A stretch of 64,000 bases of DNA from Dokdonella immobilis (GCF_900115085.1 NZ_FOVF01000015.1:1-64000); one strand, 5' to 3'. Shown: positions 43,660 through 52,684, numbered from the stretch's first letter. The notes: a model not told the origin generated them from the sequence alone. Numbers and translations: made by a program.

Positions 43660-45999
43660 TCAGTCACCGTCCTGGTCGAAACCGTTCTTGAACAGGAGAT
43701 CCGTTCTGAAAAGGCTGACGAGATTGGCTGCGGGTTGTCCCACGATCAGGGTATCGCGGGCTGCGTCATAGACCTGCACCATCTTCTGCCCACCCTGCGC
43801 TTCCATTCCGCGGACGCTGTTTTGCGCCGAGATCGGTCCAGAAAGGCCAACGGAACCTCGACCCATGCTCACGGCTCCCGCCATCTCGATTGCTCCGTTG
43901 TTCCAAAGCGAACTGGCCACCAGATAATTGCCATTGCCTAGCGCGAACACCCCGCCCCAACCAATGGCATCGCCGGCCTGGGTACCAATCAGGGAATTTG
44001 CCGCCGAGACTTCGCCCGAAAGGCCTGTATTGCCATTGGCCCAGCTCACCGCCCCGGCCAATACGATGGCACCGTTGCTCCATTCCGGACTACTGACCAC
44101 ATAGTTGCCGTTGCTGAGCGGTTTCACTCCCAGACTTCCCACGTGGTCATCTGTGTTGACCCCGACCAGGGAATTCGCTGAAGAAACCTCACCCGAAAGA
44201 CCAGAGCTGCCATTGGCCCACGTTACTGCGCCTGCATTGGCGCTCGCGCCGTTGTGCCAGTAGGGACTGGTGATCACGTAGTTGCCGTTGATGAGCGGCG
44301 TGACGTTATTACCGATACGATCGCCCGCGAGGGTTCCGACCAGGGAATTGGCCACTGAGACATGACCCGAAAGGCCAGTGTTGCCGTTGGCCCAGGTGAC
44401 TGCCCCGGCTCCGCTGCCCCAACCGTCGCTGCGCACGACGTAGTTGCCGTTGTTGAGCCCAATCACGTCGGTGCCAACCATATCCTCCGAAGACGTGCCG
44501 GTCAGAGAATTGGCCGCCGTGACTACGCCGATCAGGCCCGTGTTTCCATTGGCCCAGGTCACTGCCCCGACATCCAAATTCGCGCCGTCGTCCCAGTTGG
44601 GGCTCTTTACGACACAGTGACCGTTGCTCAGCGCTGTCACGCCTCCGCTGCCGACGAAGCTATCCTCTATCGTCCCGACCAGGGAATTGGCAACCGAGAC
44701 GTGACCTACCAGACCCGTGGTGCCATTGGCCCATGTCACAGCCCCCCCATTCACGATTGCACCGTTGTGCCAATTGGGGCTGGACACCACGTAATGACCG
44801 TTGCTGAGCATGGTCACACTGCCGCCAACCGAGTCTCCCGCTTGCGTTCCGATCAGGGAGTTAACCTCCGAGATTTCGCCTACCAGACCCGTGCTGCCAT
44901 TCACCCACGTCACCGCGCCAACATTTGCCACGGCACCGTTCGACCAAAAGGGGCTCTTCACGAGGAAGTGTCCGCTGTCGAGCGCAGTGATGCCGTCGTA
45001 GTTATAGCTGACACGATCGTTTGTGGAACTCCCCACCAAGGAGTTGGCCGCCGAAACCGCGCCCGATATGCCTACGGTGCCGTTGGCCCAAGTCGCCGCT
45101 CCAGCGTCGGTGCTGGCACCATTGTCCCAAGCAGTGCTGCTAACCACATAGTTGCCGTTGCTGAGCGGGGTCACGCCATTTCCGCCGACGTAGTCCTGAG
45201 GTGTAGTACCAACCAGGGAGTTGGTCTGCGAAACCTCACCCGACAGACCCGTACTACCGTTGGCCCAGGTTGCCGCCCCGGCATCGACGATCGTGCCGTT
45301 GTCCCAGAAGGGGCTGGAAACCACATAGTTGCTGTTGGTCAACGCGGTTACTGCCAAGTAACCAGAGCGGTAGCCAATGCGGTCGTTTGCCTGGGTCCCA
45401 ACCAGGGAGTTGGCTGCCGAGACCTCGCCCGACAAGCCGGTCTCTGCATTAACCCAAGTCACCGCCCCGGCATTCGTGTTGAAGCCGTTGTCCCATTCGG
45501 GGCTGGATACGACGAAATTGCCATTGCTCAGCAGAATCACACCCCCACTTCCGACATTGTCGTCTGCGGAGCTGCCAATCAGGGAGTTGGCCGCCGATAC
45601 TGCGCCCGACATCCCCGTCCCGCCACTGACCCAGGTAACCGCCCCAGCAGCCGCATTTGCGCCATTGCGCCAATTTGGGCTGCTCACGACGAAATTTCCA
45701 TTCGCGAGCACAGTGATCGTGCTACCCACCAAATCGTCGGAATTGCTGCCGCTGTAAACGCTGATCTGATTGCCCGTCGGACTGTACAGGTAGACTCGAC
45801 CTGCACCTGAGGCTCCCCCAGTCGGATCAATGACAACGAAATTGCCATTGGGCAGCAGCGCAACTGATGCGCCGAAGTCGACGCTGCCTGCTGGACCGGG
45901 AATATCCACCTGCTGCGCACTGGCCGCTGCCGCACCACCTATCAGGACCAGGCTGGCCAGCCCACGGATCCACGCGCCCACACTCGCTTTAACGAACAT
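43660..45999 (-). CDS. Exported tandem-repeat surface protein with LFKNGFD tail
   Basis: A 779-residue protein. A signal peptide (MFVKASVGAWIRGLASLVLIGGAAAASAQQ, 1-29) is followed by about 11 tandem repeats of 55-61 residues with the core NSLVGT...DxVG...LSNGNYVVSSPxWDNGA...AGAVTWANGxTGLSGEVSAA. This matches what I recall as the DUF5650 repeat, related to FG-GAP-like beta-propeller units. The protein ends DLLFKNGFDQDGD, the tail shared with other exported proteins here. The start is the second ATG, with GGGAG six bases before it. It lies between ggt and a ggt fragment. Role unknown; probably extracellular or cell-surface. Confidence 0.85.
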   Translation of the reverse strand: MFVKASVGAWIRGLASLVLIGGAAAASAQQVDIPGPAGSVDFGASVALLPNGNFVVIDPTGGASGAGRVYLYSPTGNQISVYSGSNSDDLVGSTITVLANGNFVVSSPNWRNGANAAAGAVTWVSGGTGMSGAVSAANSLIGSSADDNVGSGGVILLSNGNFVVSSPEWDNGFNTNAGAVTWVNAETGLSGEVSAANSLVGTQANDRIGYRSGYLAVTALTNSNYVVSSPFWDNGTIVDAGAATWANGSTGLSGEVSQTNSLVGTTPQDYVGGNGVTPLSNGNYVVSSTAWDNGASTDAGAATWANGTVGISGAVSAANSLVGSSTNDRVSYNYDGITALDSGHFLVKSPFWSNGAVANVGAVTWVNGSTGLVGEISEVNSLIGTQAGDSVGGSVTMLSNGHYVVSSPNWHNGAIVNGGAVTWANGTTGLVGHVSVANSLVGTIEDSFVGSGGVTALSNGHCVVKSPNWDDGANLDVGAVTWANGNTGLIGVVTAANSLTGTSSEDMVGTDVIGLNNGNYVVRSDGWGSGAGAVTWANGNTGLSGHVSVANSLVGTLAGDRIGNNVTPLINGNYVITSPYWHNGASANAGAVTWANGSSGLSGEVSSANSLVGVNTDDHVGSLGVKPLSNGNYVVSSPEWSNGAIVLAGAVSWANGNTGLSGEVSAANSLIGTQAGDAIGWGGVFALGNGNYLVASSLWNNGAIEMAGAVSMGRGSVGLSGPISAQNSVRGMEAQGGQKMVQVYDAARDTLIVGQPAANLVSLFRTDLLFKNGFDQDGD
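43860..45760. repeat. Tandem DNA repeats of about 170-185 bp
   Basis: The phrase CCAGGGA(A/G)TTGGC and the block CATAGTTGCCGTTGCTGAG recur about eleven times with spacing of roughly 165-185 bases, corresponding to the protein repeats on the minus strand. The copies differ by many substitutions, so the array is old rather than freshly amplified. Confidence 0.85.
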
Positions 46000-46217
46000 C
46001 GCCATCTCCCTATTTTTGTGGGGTCCCTTGCTTGCCAGGTGAACTTTGCAGACAAATCGACTCAGTCGCGGCCCGCTTCTCGGCTTCAAGGCGCTTAGCC
46101 TAGCCCAGATTTCAATTCGTGATTCTATGTTGGACCGCAGCCAATGAAAATGTCGAGAGCGGTAGCGAGGGCTAACACCGTTGCGGGGAGCTTGGAATTT
46201 CCAATCCCCATCGAACG

Positions 46218-46436
46218 ATGCTGACAGTGCAACAGGCCGCCGAAGCCCACAGCATCCTGAGCTATCAGATGCAAAGCTCGTTCGGTACCCACCCTTTCGA
46301 ATCGGGCCGCCTCCAGCTCACCGGCCGCGTTTCAGAACGGCACCCAACCTAACTCGCCCGAATGGGCTACAAGGTCGAAGTCTTCGAGCGCACCTTCAGC
46401 CCGATCACGGCGATCTGGCTCGATGAGAGCGGGGCT
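46218..46436 (+). pseudogene. Fragment of a second gamma-glutamyltransferase gene
   Basis: The plus strand reads VQQAAEAHSILSYQMQSSFG and, after a premature TAA, ARMGYKVEVFERTFSPITAI. This matches the ggt product near its C-terminus (VQQAAEAHNILSYQMQSSFG ... GRMGYKVEVVERTYSPITAI) at 43345-43545. A GAA codon of ggt is TAA here, so the frame is broken, and nothing before or after matches. It is the remnant of a duplicated or related ggt whose 5-prime nine-tenths are gone. It ends next to the repeat at 46435. Confidence 0.88.
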
Positions 46437-46468
46437 CCAGGGTCAGGTCTACTCTCGTACCATCTCTG
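46435..46468 (+). repeat. CTCCAGGGTCAGG...GTACCATCTC repeat, copy 1
   Basis: CTCCAGGGTCAGGTCTACTC followed by TCGTACCATCTC. Related copies in the same orientation occur at 48769 and 48907. Copies 1 and 2 bracket the LamG/Ig-like protein gene. Confidence 0.6.
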
Positions 46469-46495
46469 GAATCGAGGGATCAGAGTCGGGGTCAG

Positions 46496-46524
46496 AGACC
46501 GTTATCAGATCAGTAACGGTCTTT
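46496..46524 (+). terminator. Hairpin AGACCGTTA / TAACGGTCT with TTT
   Basis: A perfect 9-bp stem with loop TCAGATCAG, followed by TTTG. It would terminate plus-strand transcription from the ggt fragment side. It is preceded by GGGGTCAG, a phrase seen in REP-associated elements, so it may instead be part of a mobile repeat. Confidence 0.45.
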
Positions 46525-46560
46525 GACTCCGTTCGTGATTCCCTCAATCCCCTCTCTGAA

Positions 46561-48651
46561 TCAAGCGCAATCCGCCGGGTTTCGGCGCTTCAGGGCGAAC
46601 ATCGCCAGTGCGATACATCCCAGTAGCATTGCCAGCTCACCCAAGCCACCAAGCGAAGGCACCGCCACCACCATAGCTGCGCCGGCAGCAATGCTTATGG
46701 TGAAGCTTCCGGTTGCCTGCAGTGGCCCGGAACCGACGCTGCTATCTGTGACTGTGATGTCGAATGCATAATCGCCAAGAGATGTCGGCGTACCAGAAAT
46801 CGCGCCCGTGGCCTGATCCAGCGTCAATCCGGGAGGCAGCGCTCCGCTGACGCTGAACTGATAGGGTGCAGTTCCCCCGCTAGCGGCGATCGTGACGGGC
46901 CCATAGGCTTGACCAGCCAGCCCCAAGGGAAGTGCCCCAGAGCCCGGCGACAACGACAGCGCAGAAGCCTGGATATCCAGTGATACCAGCGCACTGTCAC
47001 AAATTGCGTCATCGGGCGACGGAAGGCAGAGCGCATAGCCAAAGCTGTCGCTGCCGTAATAACCGGTATTGGGTGTGTAGGTGAAGCTGCCATCGCCAGA
47101 TAGCGACAGGGAACCCGAAGTCGGCAAACTGGAAACCGTGTAGTTGCCTCCAGTCGGATAGATGTCGTTGCCTGCCACGGTTGCAGTCAGGATACCGTTC
47201 TGCCCCATGGTGAACGAGTCGTCATTCGCCTTCGGCGCCACCGCGATCCGAACCAATGCGGTATCGCAGACCGGAGCCGCACTCGTGTCGCAGACCTCAT
47301 AATCGAACTGATCGACACCCGTGAACGCCGCTGCGGGTGTGTATGTACACCCCGACGTTGTACAGTTTGCGCTGCCGTTGACGGGCGCACTGAACAAAGA
47401 AAGAGTGCCAGGATCCAGCGGTGCCCCGCCGGCGGCGGTCCCGTCATTCAGCAGGACATCGATCACGATCGCCTGCTCGAATGGCGTGCTTGCCTCATCG
47501 TCCTGCAGGAGCAGGGCATTGGCCACTGTGGTGGTTGCCGATGCCGAATCATTGCCTGTTATGAAGTCATTGTCGGCATGGGCCGTCCAGGTTGCACTCA
47601 GGGTACTGTTCGGCGTGACATTGGAATCGGTCGCAGTGACCAGCACAAAGCTGCCGGTGCCATTGGGAACCGCCGCTGCGGTGCACGTCAGCGTGCCGGT
47701 CGCGCCTGCCGCGGGCGTCGAACAGGAGAATCCGGCCGGTGCAGCCAGCGATACAAACGTGGTGCCCGCAGGCACTTCGCCCTGCACGAGGGAGTTGCTT
47801 GCGTCATTATTCCCTGTTGCGACCAGCTCAGCGTTCCAGGTGACGTTGTTGCCAGCCGTGACCGGATCCGGGGTCGCCGACAGGCTGATGGCCTGGTCGG
47901 CGCCACTGCAACCTGTAAAGGGCGAATCGACCCAGTTGGACGTGTTGCCGGTCAGCGCGAAGTTGTTGAGCAGACCGTCCAGGCCGTTGCCCGTAGTATC
48001 TGGCAACGTCGTCAACCCGGTGTTGTCAGCGCCTGGCGTGCCGACCTCGAAATCGTAGAGAAGATCCGGAATTACGCCCTCCAGGCAGAACTCGCTTGCA
48101 ACGACGGCAACCTGCTGGTCGGTGAGTGCGGTCGGCCACAGAGCCAGGTCGTCGAGGGTTGCATTTATCGGCTGCAGGCCGTCGGTACGCGCTCCCAGAG
48201 TGAAGAGATTGTCGTTTCCGAAAGTGCTGCCGCCTCCGCTCACTGTGGCGGCCACTCCCTCGACAATCAGGCTGACCGTCTGTGTCCCGGCATCCCAGCG
48301 CGCGGCGAAGCTGGACCACTGGCCAGACGTCAATGGTTGGGATGCCAGTGAGTGGGTCGTGCCACCGACGGTCACGTAAAAGTACAGCGCTCGAGTGTTC
48401 GAAATAAGAATGCTGACGAAATGCGTCGTATCTATCTGCACGAACATAACGCGGCCATTGGCAGATGCATCGGGCCGAATACGACCGGTGAATGTGAAGT
48501 CGGCGTTGGGAAAATTGCTGAATGGCGCAGGCACTGCTGCCGTGACGTAGTCATTGCTGCCGTCGAACTGCAGCGCCGTCGCATGCGCTGTAGACGACAA
48601 GTTGCCTATAACGACCGCCACCACGAACCCAAGTAGATGCAACGTCTTCAT
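46561..48651 (-). CDS. Exported LamG/Ig-like multi-domain protein with IPTL-like anchor
   Basis: A 696-residue protein. Signal peptide (MKTLHLLGFVVAVVIGNLSSTAHA), then a concanavalin-A/LamG-like domain (LQFDGSNDYVTAAVPAPF..., residues 26-210), a DUF11-like domain (about 245-370), two Ig/cadherin-like segments with ANDDSFTMGQNG (about 380-560), and a putative-Ig domain (LPPGLTLDQATGAISGTP, about 600-660). The C-terminus VPSLGGLGELAMLLGCIALA followed by MFALKRR fits an IPTL-CTERM-like sorting signal. The ATG at 48651 follows AGGGGACA. It should be anchored to the cell envelope or processed for release. Confidence 0.88.
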   Translation of the reverse strand: MKTLHLLGFVVAVVIGNLSSTAHATALQFDGSNDYVTAAVPAPFSNFPNADFTFTGRIRPDASANGRVMFVQIDTTHFVSILISNTRALYFYVTVGGTTHSLASQPLTSGQWSSFAARWDAGTQTVSLIVEGVAATVSGGGSTFGNDNLFTLGARTDGLQPINATLDDLALWPTALTDQQVAVVASEFCLEGVIPDLLYDFEVGTPGADNTGLTTLPDTTGNGLDGLLNNFALTGNTSNWVDSPFTGCSGADQAISLSATPDPVTAGNNVTWNAELVATGNNDASNSLVQGEVPAGTTFVSLAAPAGFSCSTPAAGATGTLTCTAAAVPNGTGSFVLVTATDSNVTPNSTLSATWTAHADNDFITGNDSASATTTVANALLLQDDEASTPFEQAIVIDVLLNDGTAAGGAPLDPGTLSLFSAPVNGSANCTTSGCTYTPAAAFTGVDQFDYEVCDTSAAPVCDTALVRIAVAPKANDDSFTMGQNGILTATVAGNDIYPTGGNYTVSSLPTSGSLSLSGDGSFTYTPNTGYYGSDSFGYALCLPSPDDAICDSALVSLDIQASALSLSPGSGALPLGLAGQAYGPVTIAASGGTAPYQFSVSGALPPGLTLDQATGAISGTPTSLGDYAFDITVTDSSVGSGPLQATGSFTISIAAGAAMVVAVPSLGGLGELAMLLGCIALAMFALKRRNPADCA

Positions 48652-48675
48652 TTGTCCCCTGATACATGAGATACA

Positions 48676-48730
48676 CGCAGTGAGAGCCCGGATGCCCGCA
48701 CGCAGTGAGAGCCCGGATGCTCGCACGCAG
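48676..48730. repeat. 25-bp tandem repeat, two copies plus 5 bases
   Basis: The unit CGCAGTGAGAGCCCGGATGC plus five bases (CCGCA or TCGCA) occurs at 48676-48700 and 48701-48725 with one difference, followed by CGCAG. It lies just upstream of the LamG/Ig-like gene. Confidence 0.85.
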
Positions 48731-48768
48731 TTTGCAGGATGACAAGCATCCGGCCGTGGGCAACATGA

Positions 48769-48800
48769 CTCCAGGATCAGGATTACCTTAGTACCATTTC
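48769..48800 (+). repeat. CTCCAGGATCAGG...GTACCATTTC repeat, copy 2
   Basis: Same orientation and layout as copy 1 at 46435. It continues into AAGCGGAG, which is shared with copy 3 (GAGCGGAG). Confidence 0.6.
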
Positions 48801-48906
48801 AAGCGGAGCCCGTTGTGAGGACGGGATGGGGGCTGGAGCGCACACGAACGTGACCTCGTCTCCCCCGCTGCCAATGCAGCAAATGACCCAAACTCCGGGT
48901 GGATGG

Positions 48907-48948
48907 CAGCGTCAGGTCTATCTGCGTACCATTTCGAGCGGAGACCAT
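48907..48948 (+). repeat. CAGCGTCAGG...GTACCATTTC repeat, copy 3
   Basis: Third copy, 138 bases after copy 2, including the common tail GTACCATTTCGAGCGGAG. The 110 bases between copies 2 and 3 contain no gene. Confidence 0.55.
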
Positions 48949-49022
48949 GGCTGAAGCGGACAAGTCCATCCGCCCGCCTCCTGCGCTGACCTTGCGGGAA
49001 CAGGTTCGCCGGGAGGTTTGGA

Positions 49023-49028
49023 TATAAT
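49023..49028 (+). promoter_or_regulatory. Candidate -10 box TATAAT
   Basis: A perfect TATAAT stands out in this GC-rich DNA, 72 bases before the ATG of the TonB-like gene. No good -35 lies at 16-18 bases; TTGCGG is 25 bases away. It may rely on an activator. Confidence 0.45.
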
Positions 49029-49100
49029 GTGGACGAAGCAACAAAGCGTCAGGCAATTTCTCGGCTGCGTACGTGAATGGATCGACTTGAGGATAGTGCA

Positions 49101-50000
49101 ATGAATGCAAGCAGGGTAGCGGTGCGCTTCGTGTTGATGGTGACGTTGGCATGGGTCGCGACTTCCGCCTGGGCCGGCGGTGCGAGCGAGCTGCGCAAGC
49201 AGGCCGAAGCCAGCGTGCTGCTGACCGGAACCGTGGAAGTGGCTCCGGACGGCTCCTTGCGGAGCTACCGGCTGGATCATCCGGAAATGATCGATGCGCC
49301 CGTGCTTGAGCTGATCGATCGCAACGTCAAGCGCTGGTCGTTCGAGGTCGACTCTGTGCCGGAGGGCCTGCCCGCCAGTGCCACCATCGTCAATTCGATG
49401 AGCATTCTGGTCGTGGCCAAGAAGCTCGAAAACGACGCCTATGCGCTGCGGCTGGCCGGTTCGTATTTCAGTCCGAAGGATCAGCAGCCCGGCACCGAAC
49501 TCGCGTACAAGCGCCATATGCCGCCGACCTACCCCTTCGACGCCGTTCGCGCCCGGGTTACCGGGAAGGTCTACCTGCTGGTCAAGGTGGGTCGGGACGG
49601 CACGGTCGAGGATGCGATGGCTGAACAGGTGAATCTCGGTGCCGTGGCCTCGACTGAAAAGGAAATGGAACGCTGGCGAAACGTCCTGGCTGCATCGGCG
49701 CTGAGGGCGGTGAAGCAGTGGACGTTTACCGTTCCGACGCGGGGCGAGCCGGCAGACCAGCCCTACTTCCTTGCCCGCGTACCGGTTGAATACAGTATCC
49801 ATGGCAGTAGGACGGCCAAGCCGAGGAAGTATGGCGAATGGGCGACTTACATCCCCGGGCCCCGCCATCCGAATTCCTGGGAAGCAGTCGAAGACAATCC
49901 CGGTTTTGCGCCCGACGCCCTGGCAGCCAATGGGAGCATGTACACCGGCGGTGGCTTGCGCCTTAAGTCTCCCCTGCAGGGAACGGTCGACGGCGGCTAG
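49101..50000 (+). CDS. Exported protein with TonB C-terminal-like domain
   Basis: A 299-residue protein with an N-terminal signal/anchor (RVAVRFVLMVTLAWVATSAWAGG). About residues 145-240 resemble the TonB C-terminal domain: PPTYPFDAVRARVTGKVYLLVKVGRDGTV followed by ...ALRAVKQWTFTVP. The part before it repeats the same fold idea (GTVEVAPDGSLRSYRLDHPE...LIDRNVKRWSFEV), suggesting two TonB-like halves. No proline-rich linker is seen, so it is probably not a classical energy transducer. The ATG at 49101 is preceded by GAGGA. Confidence 0.8.
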   Translation: MNASRVAVRFVLMVTLAWVATSAWAGGASELRKQAEASVLLTGTVEVAPDGSLRSYRLDHPEMIDAPVLELIDRNVKRWSFEVDSVPEGLPASATIVNSMSILVVAKKLENDAYALRLAGSYFSPKDQQPGTELAYKRHMPPTYPFDAVRARVTGKVYLLVKVGRDGTVEDAMAEQVNLGAVASTEKEMERWRNVLAASALRAVKQWTFTVPTRGEPADQPYFLARVPVEYSIHGSRTAKPRKYGEWATYIPGPRHPNSWEAVEDNPGFAPDALAANGSMYTGGGLRLKSPLQGTVDGG

Positions 50001-50172
50001 GGCGCTTCGTTTGCCCTGAAACGGTTGTGAAGCGTGGTCGGGTGCCTGCGTGCAGTTTCGTCGTTGCCGCTCGTGCCAAGCGCCTGAGTCGAGCGACCTC
50101 GCTTCGCTTCATCTACTGCGCCATTGAAGCGTGGATGCGGCGAAGCAGAAGCGCCCTCATCCCCCTTCGGGA

Positions 50173-50196
50173 CCTTCTCCCGCCAGCGGGAGAAGG
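50173..50196. terminator. Perfect palindrome CCTTCTCCCGC-CA-GCGGGAGAAGG
   Basis: An 11-bp perfect stem with a 2-base centre between the convergent TonB-like and DUF3592 genes. It would work as a bidirectional terminator or a REP-type element. A relative is at 31-46. Confidence 0.65.
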
Positions 50197-50206
50197 GAGA
50201 CATCGA

Positions 50207-50644
50207 TCAATCGTCGCTGCTCGACCACAACACGCTTTCGGGCCGGCTCGAGGTCAAGCTGCCCGTGAGGCCACCGACTCCGAGCAGCAGGAATGTGACC
50301 GGTCCCAGTAGATCGATGAGCCAGCTGTCTTCGCGGGCGTCGACTGAATTGTCCGGCAGGTAGCGCAACGACTGGGGATCACCGGGTTTGCTGTGGAATA
50401 TCCACGCGGTTCCCCATTGCGTGTGCATTTCCAGCGGTGGCCCACCGGAGCGTGGCGTGTAGCGGACTTGCGTCCTTTCGGACAGGTCGAAGCCATCCTC
50501 GCCATGGGTCAGCTGGCGGTCGACGGCGATGACTTCGCCGCTGACCACTTCGCCATGGCGTCGAAACTCGATCGTGCGCTTGGCCATGTAGGCCGAGCCG
50601 CACAGGCAGACAATGCCGATAGCCAGGGAGAGGAACCGGTTCAA
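50207..50644 (-). CDS. DUF3592-type membrane protein
   Basis: A 145-residue protein. N-terminal helix NRFLSLAIGIVCLCGSAYMA, then the DUF3592 pattern EFRRHGEVVSGEVIAVDRQL...TQVRYTPRSGGPP...KPGDPQSLRYLPDNSVDARED, then a C-terminal helix LLGPVTFLLLGVGGLTGSL. The start is a TTG at 50644 with a strong GGAGG eight bases before it; no ATG precedes the first helix. The function of the family is unknown; a membrane role with an extracytoplasmic beta domain is expected. Confidence 0.8.
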   Translation of the reverse strand: MNRFLSLAIGIVCLCGSAYMAKRTIEFRRHGEVVSGEVIAVDRQLTHGEDGFDLSERTQVRYTPRSGGPPLEMHTQWGTAWIFHSKPGDPQSLRYLPDNSVDAREDSWLIDLLGPVTFLLLGVGGLTGSLTSSRPESVLWSSSDD

Positions 50645-50897
50645 GCAACCTCCGCAATCACCGAGCAGGGCGATGGTAGCGCTTGCGGGGGGCTGGCTGG
50701 CATGGAGTCCAAGCCGCCGCGGCGAGGTTCGGTTCGCATTTCCTGTCCGCCTGCATGGCCGCCAGGTCCGCGCACGCACCCCTGTTGCCGAAGGTCCGGG
50801 CCGCTGCCCCGGTACCTGTAGGGTCGCGGAGTTTCTCGCCGAAGCGGGCTCCAGGCGTAGACTGCTCGCAACATCCCGGCGGGAACCCTGGACCAGC

Positions 50898-52466
50898 ATG
50901 GAAACCACCCTGACTCCACTGGACTTCGCCCGCCGCACGCGACGCCTGCATGCCGACCGCGAGGCCGTGGTCGACGGCGAACGGCGCTTCACGTACCGGC
51001 AATTCTTCGAGCGCTGCGACCGCTTTTCATCGGCGCTGCTCGCGCTCGGTGTCGTGCAGGGCGACCGGGTCGCCTACCTGGCGCCGAACACGCATCGGAA
51101 CCTCGAGGGCTACTACGCCGTGCCGCAGATCGGCGCGGTGATCGTGCCGCTCAACTACCGCCTGACTTCCGATGATTTCGCCTACCTGATCAACCACAGC
51201 GGCGCACGCGTGGTCTGCGCCGATCGCGACCATCTCGATGCGATCGACAGCGTGCGCAATCAACTGACCGGTGTGATCGCCTTCGTTGCCCTGGAAGCCG
51301 CACGCGACGGCTGGCTCGACTACGAAGACCTGCTGGCACGATCCGGTATCGACTTCGAGCGACCGCTGATCGCCGAGACCGACCTGCTCTCGATCAACTA
51401 CACCAGCGGCACGACCTCACGCCCGAAAGGGGTGATGATCACGCATCGCAACGCGGCGCTGAACATGGTCGGCACGATGCTGCACATGAATCTCGGTGTG
51501 CGCGATCGCTACCTGTGGACCCTGCCGATGTTCCACGCCAATGGCTGGACCCATGTCTGGATCATGACTGCCGTGGGCGGAACCCATGTGTGCCTGCGCA
51601 AGGTCGATGCACCCGCCATCTTCGAGCGCATCGCCAGTGAACGGATCAGCTATTTCTGCGCCGCGCCGACCGTGCTGATCGCGATCGCGAACGCGCCTGA
51701 GGCGCTGCGCAAGGGCGCGCCGCGCGGCGTGCGCGTGATGACCGCCGGCGCACCACCGGCGGCGGCGACGATCGAGCGCATCGAGGGCGAACTCGGCTGG
51801 GAGGTGACCCAGATCTACGGCCTGACCGAAACCGCGCCGCTGATCTGCATCTGCGAAGCGCTGCCCGAGCATGGAGCGCTGTCGGCCTCGCAACGCGCCG
51901 TGATCAAGGCGCGCCAGGGCGTCGAGCCCCTGCTCACTTCCGAGCTGCGCGTGGTCGACGACGACGGCGCCGAGGTGGCCCACGACGGCGCCAGCATGGG
52001 CGAGATCCTGGTTCGCGGCAATGTCGTCATGCGCGGCTACTACAACGATCCCGAGGCAACCGCGAAAGCGATCCGCGACGGCTGGTTCCACACCGGCGAT
52101 GCCGCCGTGGTCCATGCCGACGGCTATCTGGAGATCCGCGACCGCATCAAGGACGTGATCATCTCCGGCGGCGAGAACATCTCCTCGGTGGAAGTCGAGG
52201 GCGTGCTGCTGCGCCATCCCGCCGTGCAGGAAGTGGCCATCGTCGGCCTGCCGCACGAGCGCTGGGGCGAGGCACCGCAGGCATTTGTCGTGTTGCGCGC
52301 GGGCAGTTCCGCGACGGCCGAAGAGCTCCGCCAGTTCGCTCGCGAGCACCTCGCCCATTTCAAGGTGCCGCAGGGCGTCACCTTCGTCGACGAACTGCCA
52401 AAGACGGCGACCGGAAAGATCCAGAAATACCTGCTCCGCGGCGGCGCGGCGATCGCCCGGCAATAG
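50898..52466 (+). CDS. Fatty-acid (medium/long-chain) acyl-CoA ligase
   Basis: A 522-residue adenylate-forming enzyme. The core AMP motif is YTSGTTSRPKGV, followed by FHANGWTHVW, YGLTETAPL, GWFHTGDAAV, and the C-terminal catalytic Lys in PKTATGKIQKYLLR. It activates a carboxylic acid as acyl-AMP and then acyl-CoA; FHANGW and the length match AlkK/FadD-like medium- or long-chain ligases, but the chain length cannot be fixed. It starts with MET at 50898 and is divergent from the DUF3592 gene, with about 250 bp between. Confidence 0.92.
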   Translation: METTLTPLDFARRTRRLHADREAVVDGERRFTYRQFFERCDRFSSALLALGVVQGDRVAYLAPNTHRNLEGYYAVPQIGAVIVPLNYRLTSDDFAYLINHSGARVVCADRDHLDAIDSVRNQLTGVIAFVALEAARDGWLDYEDLLARSGIDFERPLIAETDLLSINYTSGTTSRPKGVMITHRNAALNMVGTMLHMNLGVRDRYLWTLPMFHANGWTHVWIMTAVGGTHVCLRKVDAPAIFERIASERISYFCAAPTVLIAIANAPEALRKGAPRGVRVMTAGAPPAAATIERIEGELGWEVTQIYGLTETAPLICICEALPEHGALSASQRAVIKARQGVEPLLTSELRVVDDDGAEVAHDGASMGEILVRGNVVMRGYYNDPEATAKAIRDGWFHTGDAAVVHADGYLEIRDRIKDVIISGGENISSVEVEGVLLRHPAVQEVAIVGLPHERWGEAPQAFVVLRAGSSATAEELRQFAREHLAHFKVPQGVTFVDELPKTATGKIQKYLLRGGAAIARQ

Positions 52467-52551
52467 GTCCGGAGCCCCGCGGCCACGGTCGACGGGCATT
52501 GCCCTCGGCCTGTCGTCCCCGCAGGGACGGCGATTGCAGCGATGATGGACG

Positions 52552-52604
52552 CCCCCGGAAGTGCGGAAGTCAGCGGGTTCCTGCCTGTGCAGGAGCGAAG
52601 AAAC
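52552..52604 (+). repeat. 53-bp dispersed repeat, copy 1
   Basis: Begins CCCCCGGAAGTGCGG and ends CCTGCCTGTGCAGGAGCGAA; CCTGCctGTGCAGG is a small inverted repeat. The same-length copy at 53599-53651 matches at about 40 of 53 positions by hand alignment. The two copies flank the surface-protein gene at 52805 in direct orientation. Confidence 0.75.
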
Positions 52605-52684
52605 AATGGAGCTTTTTGCCGATATTGCGTCCGCGCAGGGGCAGCGGCCGCCGCCCCCACTGCCGACAGTCTCCGATTCGCTTT

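Larger units (their letters stand above)
48652..49100. other. 449-bp intergenic region with repeats and a TATAAT box
   Basis: No gene. It contains a 25-bp tandem repeat (48676-48730), two copies of the CAGG(A/T)...GTACCATTTC repeat (48769, 48907) and a consensus -10 box at 49023 in front of the TonB-like gene. Confidence 0.6.

Noticed and set aside
46423-46626. 67-codon plus frame after the ggt remnant
   Set aside because: It consists of repeat and hairpin sequence and overlaps the end of the minus-strand surface gene.
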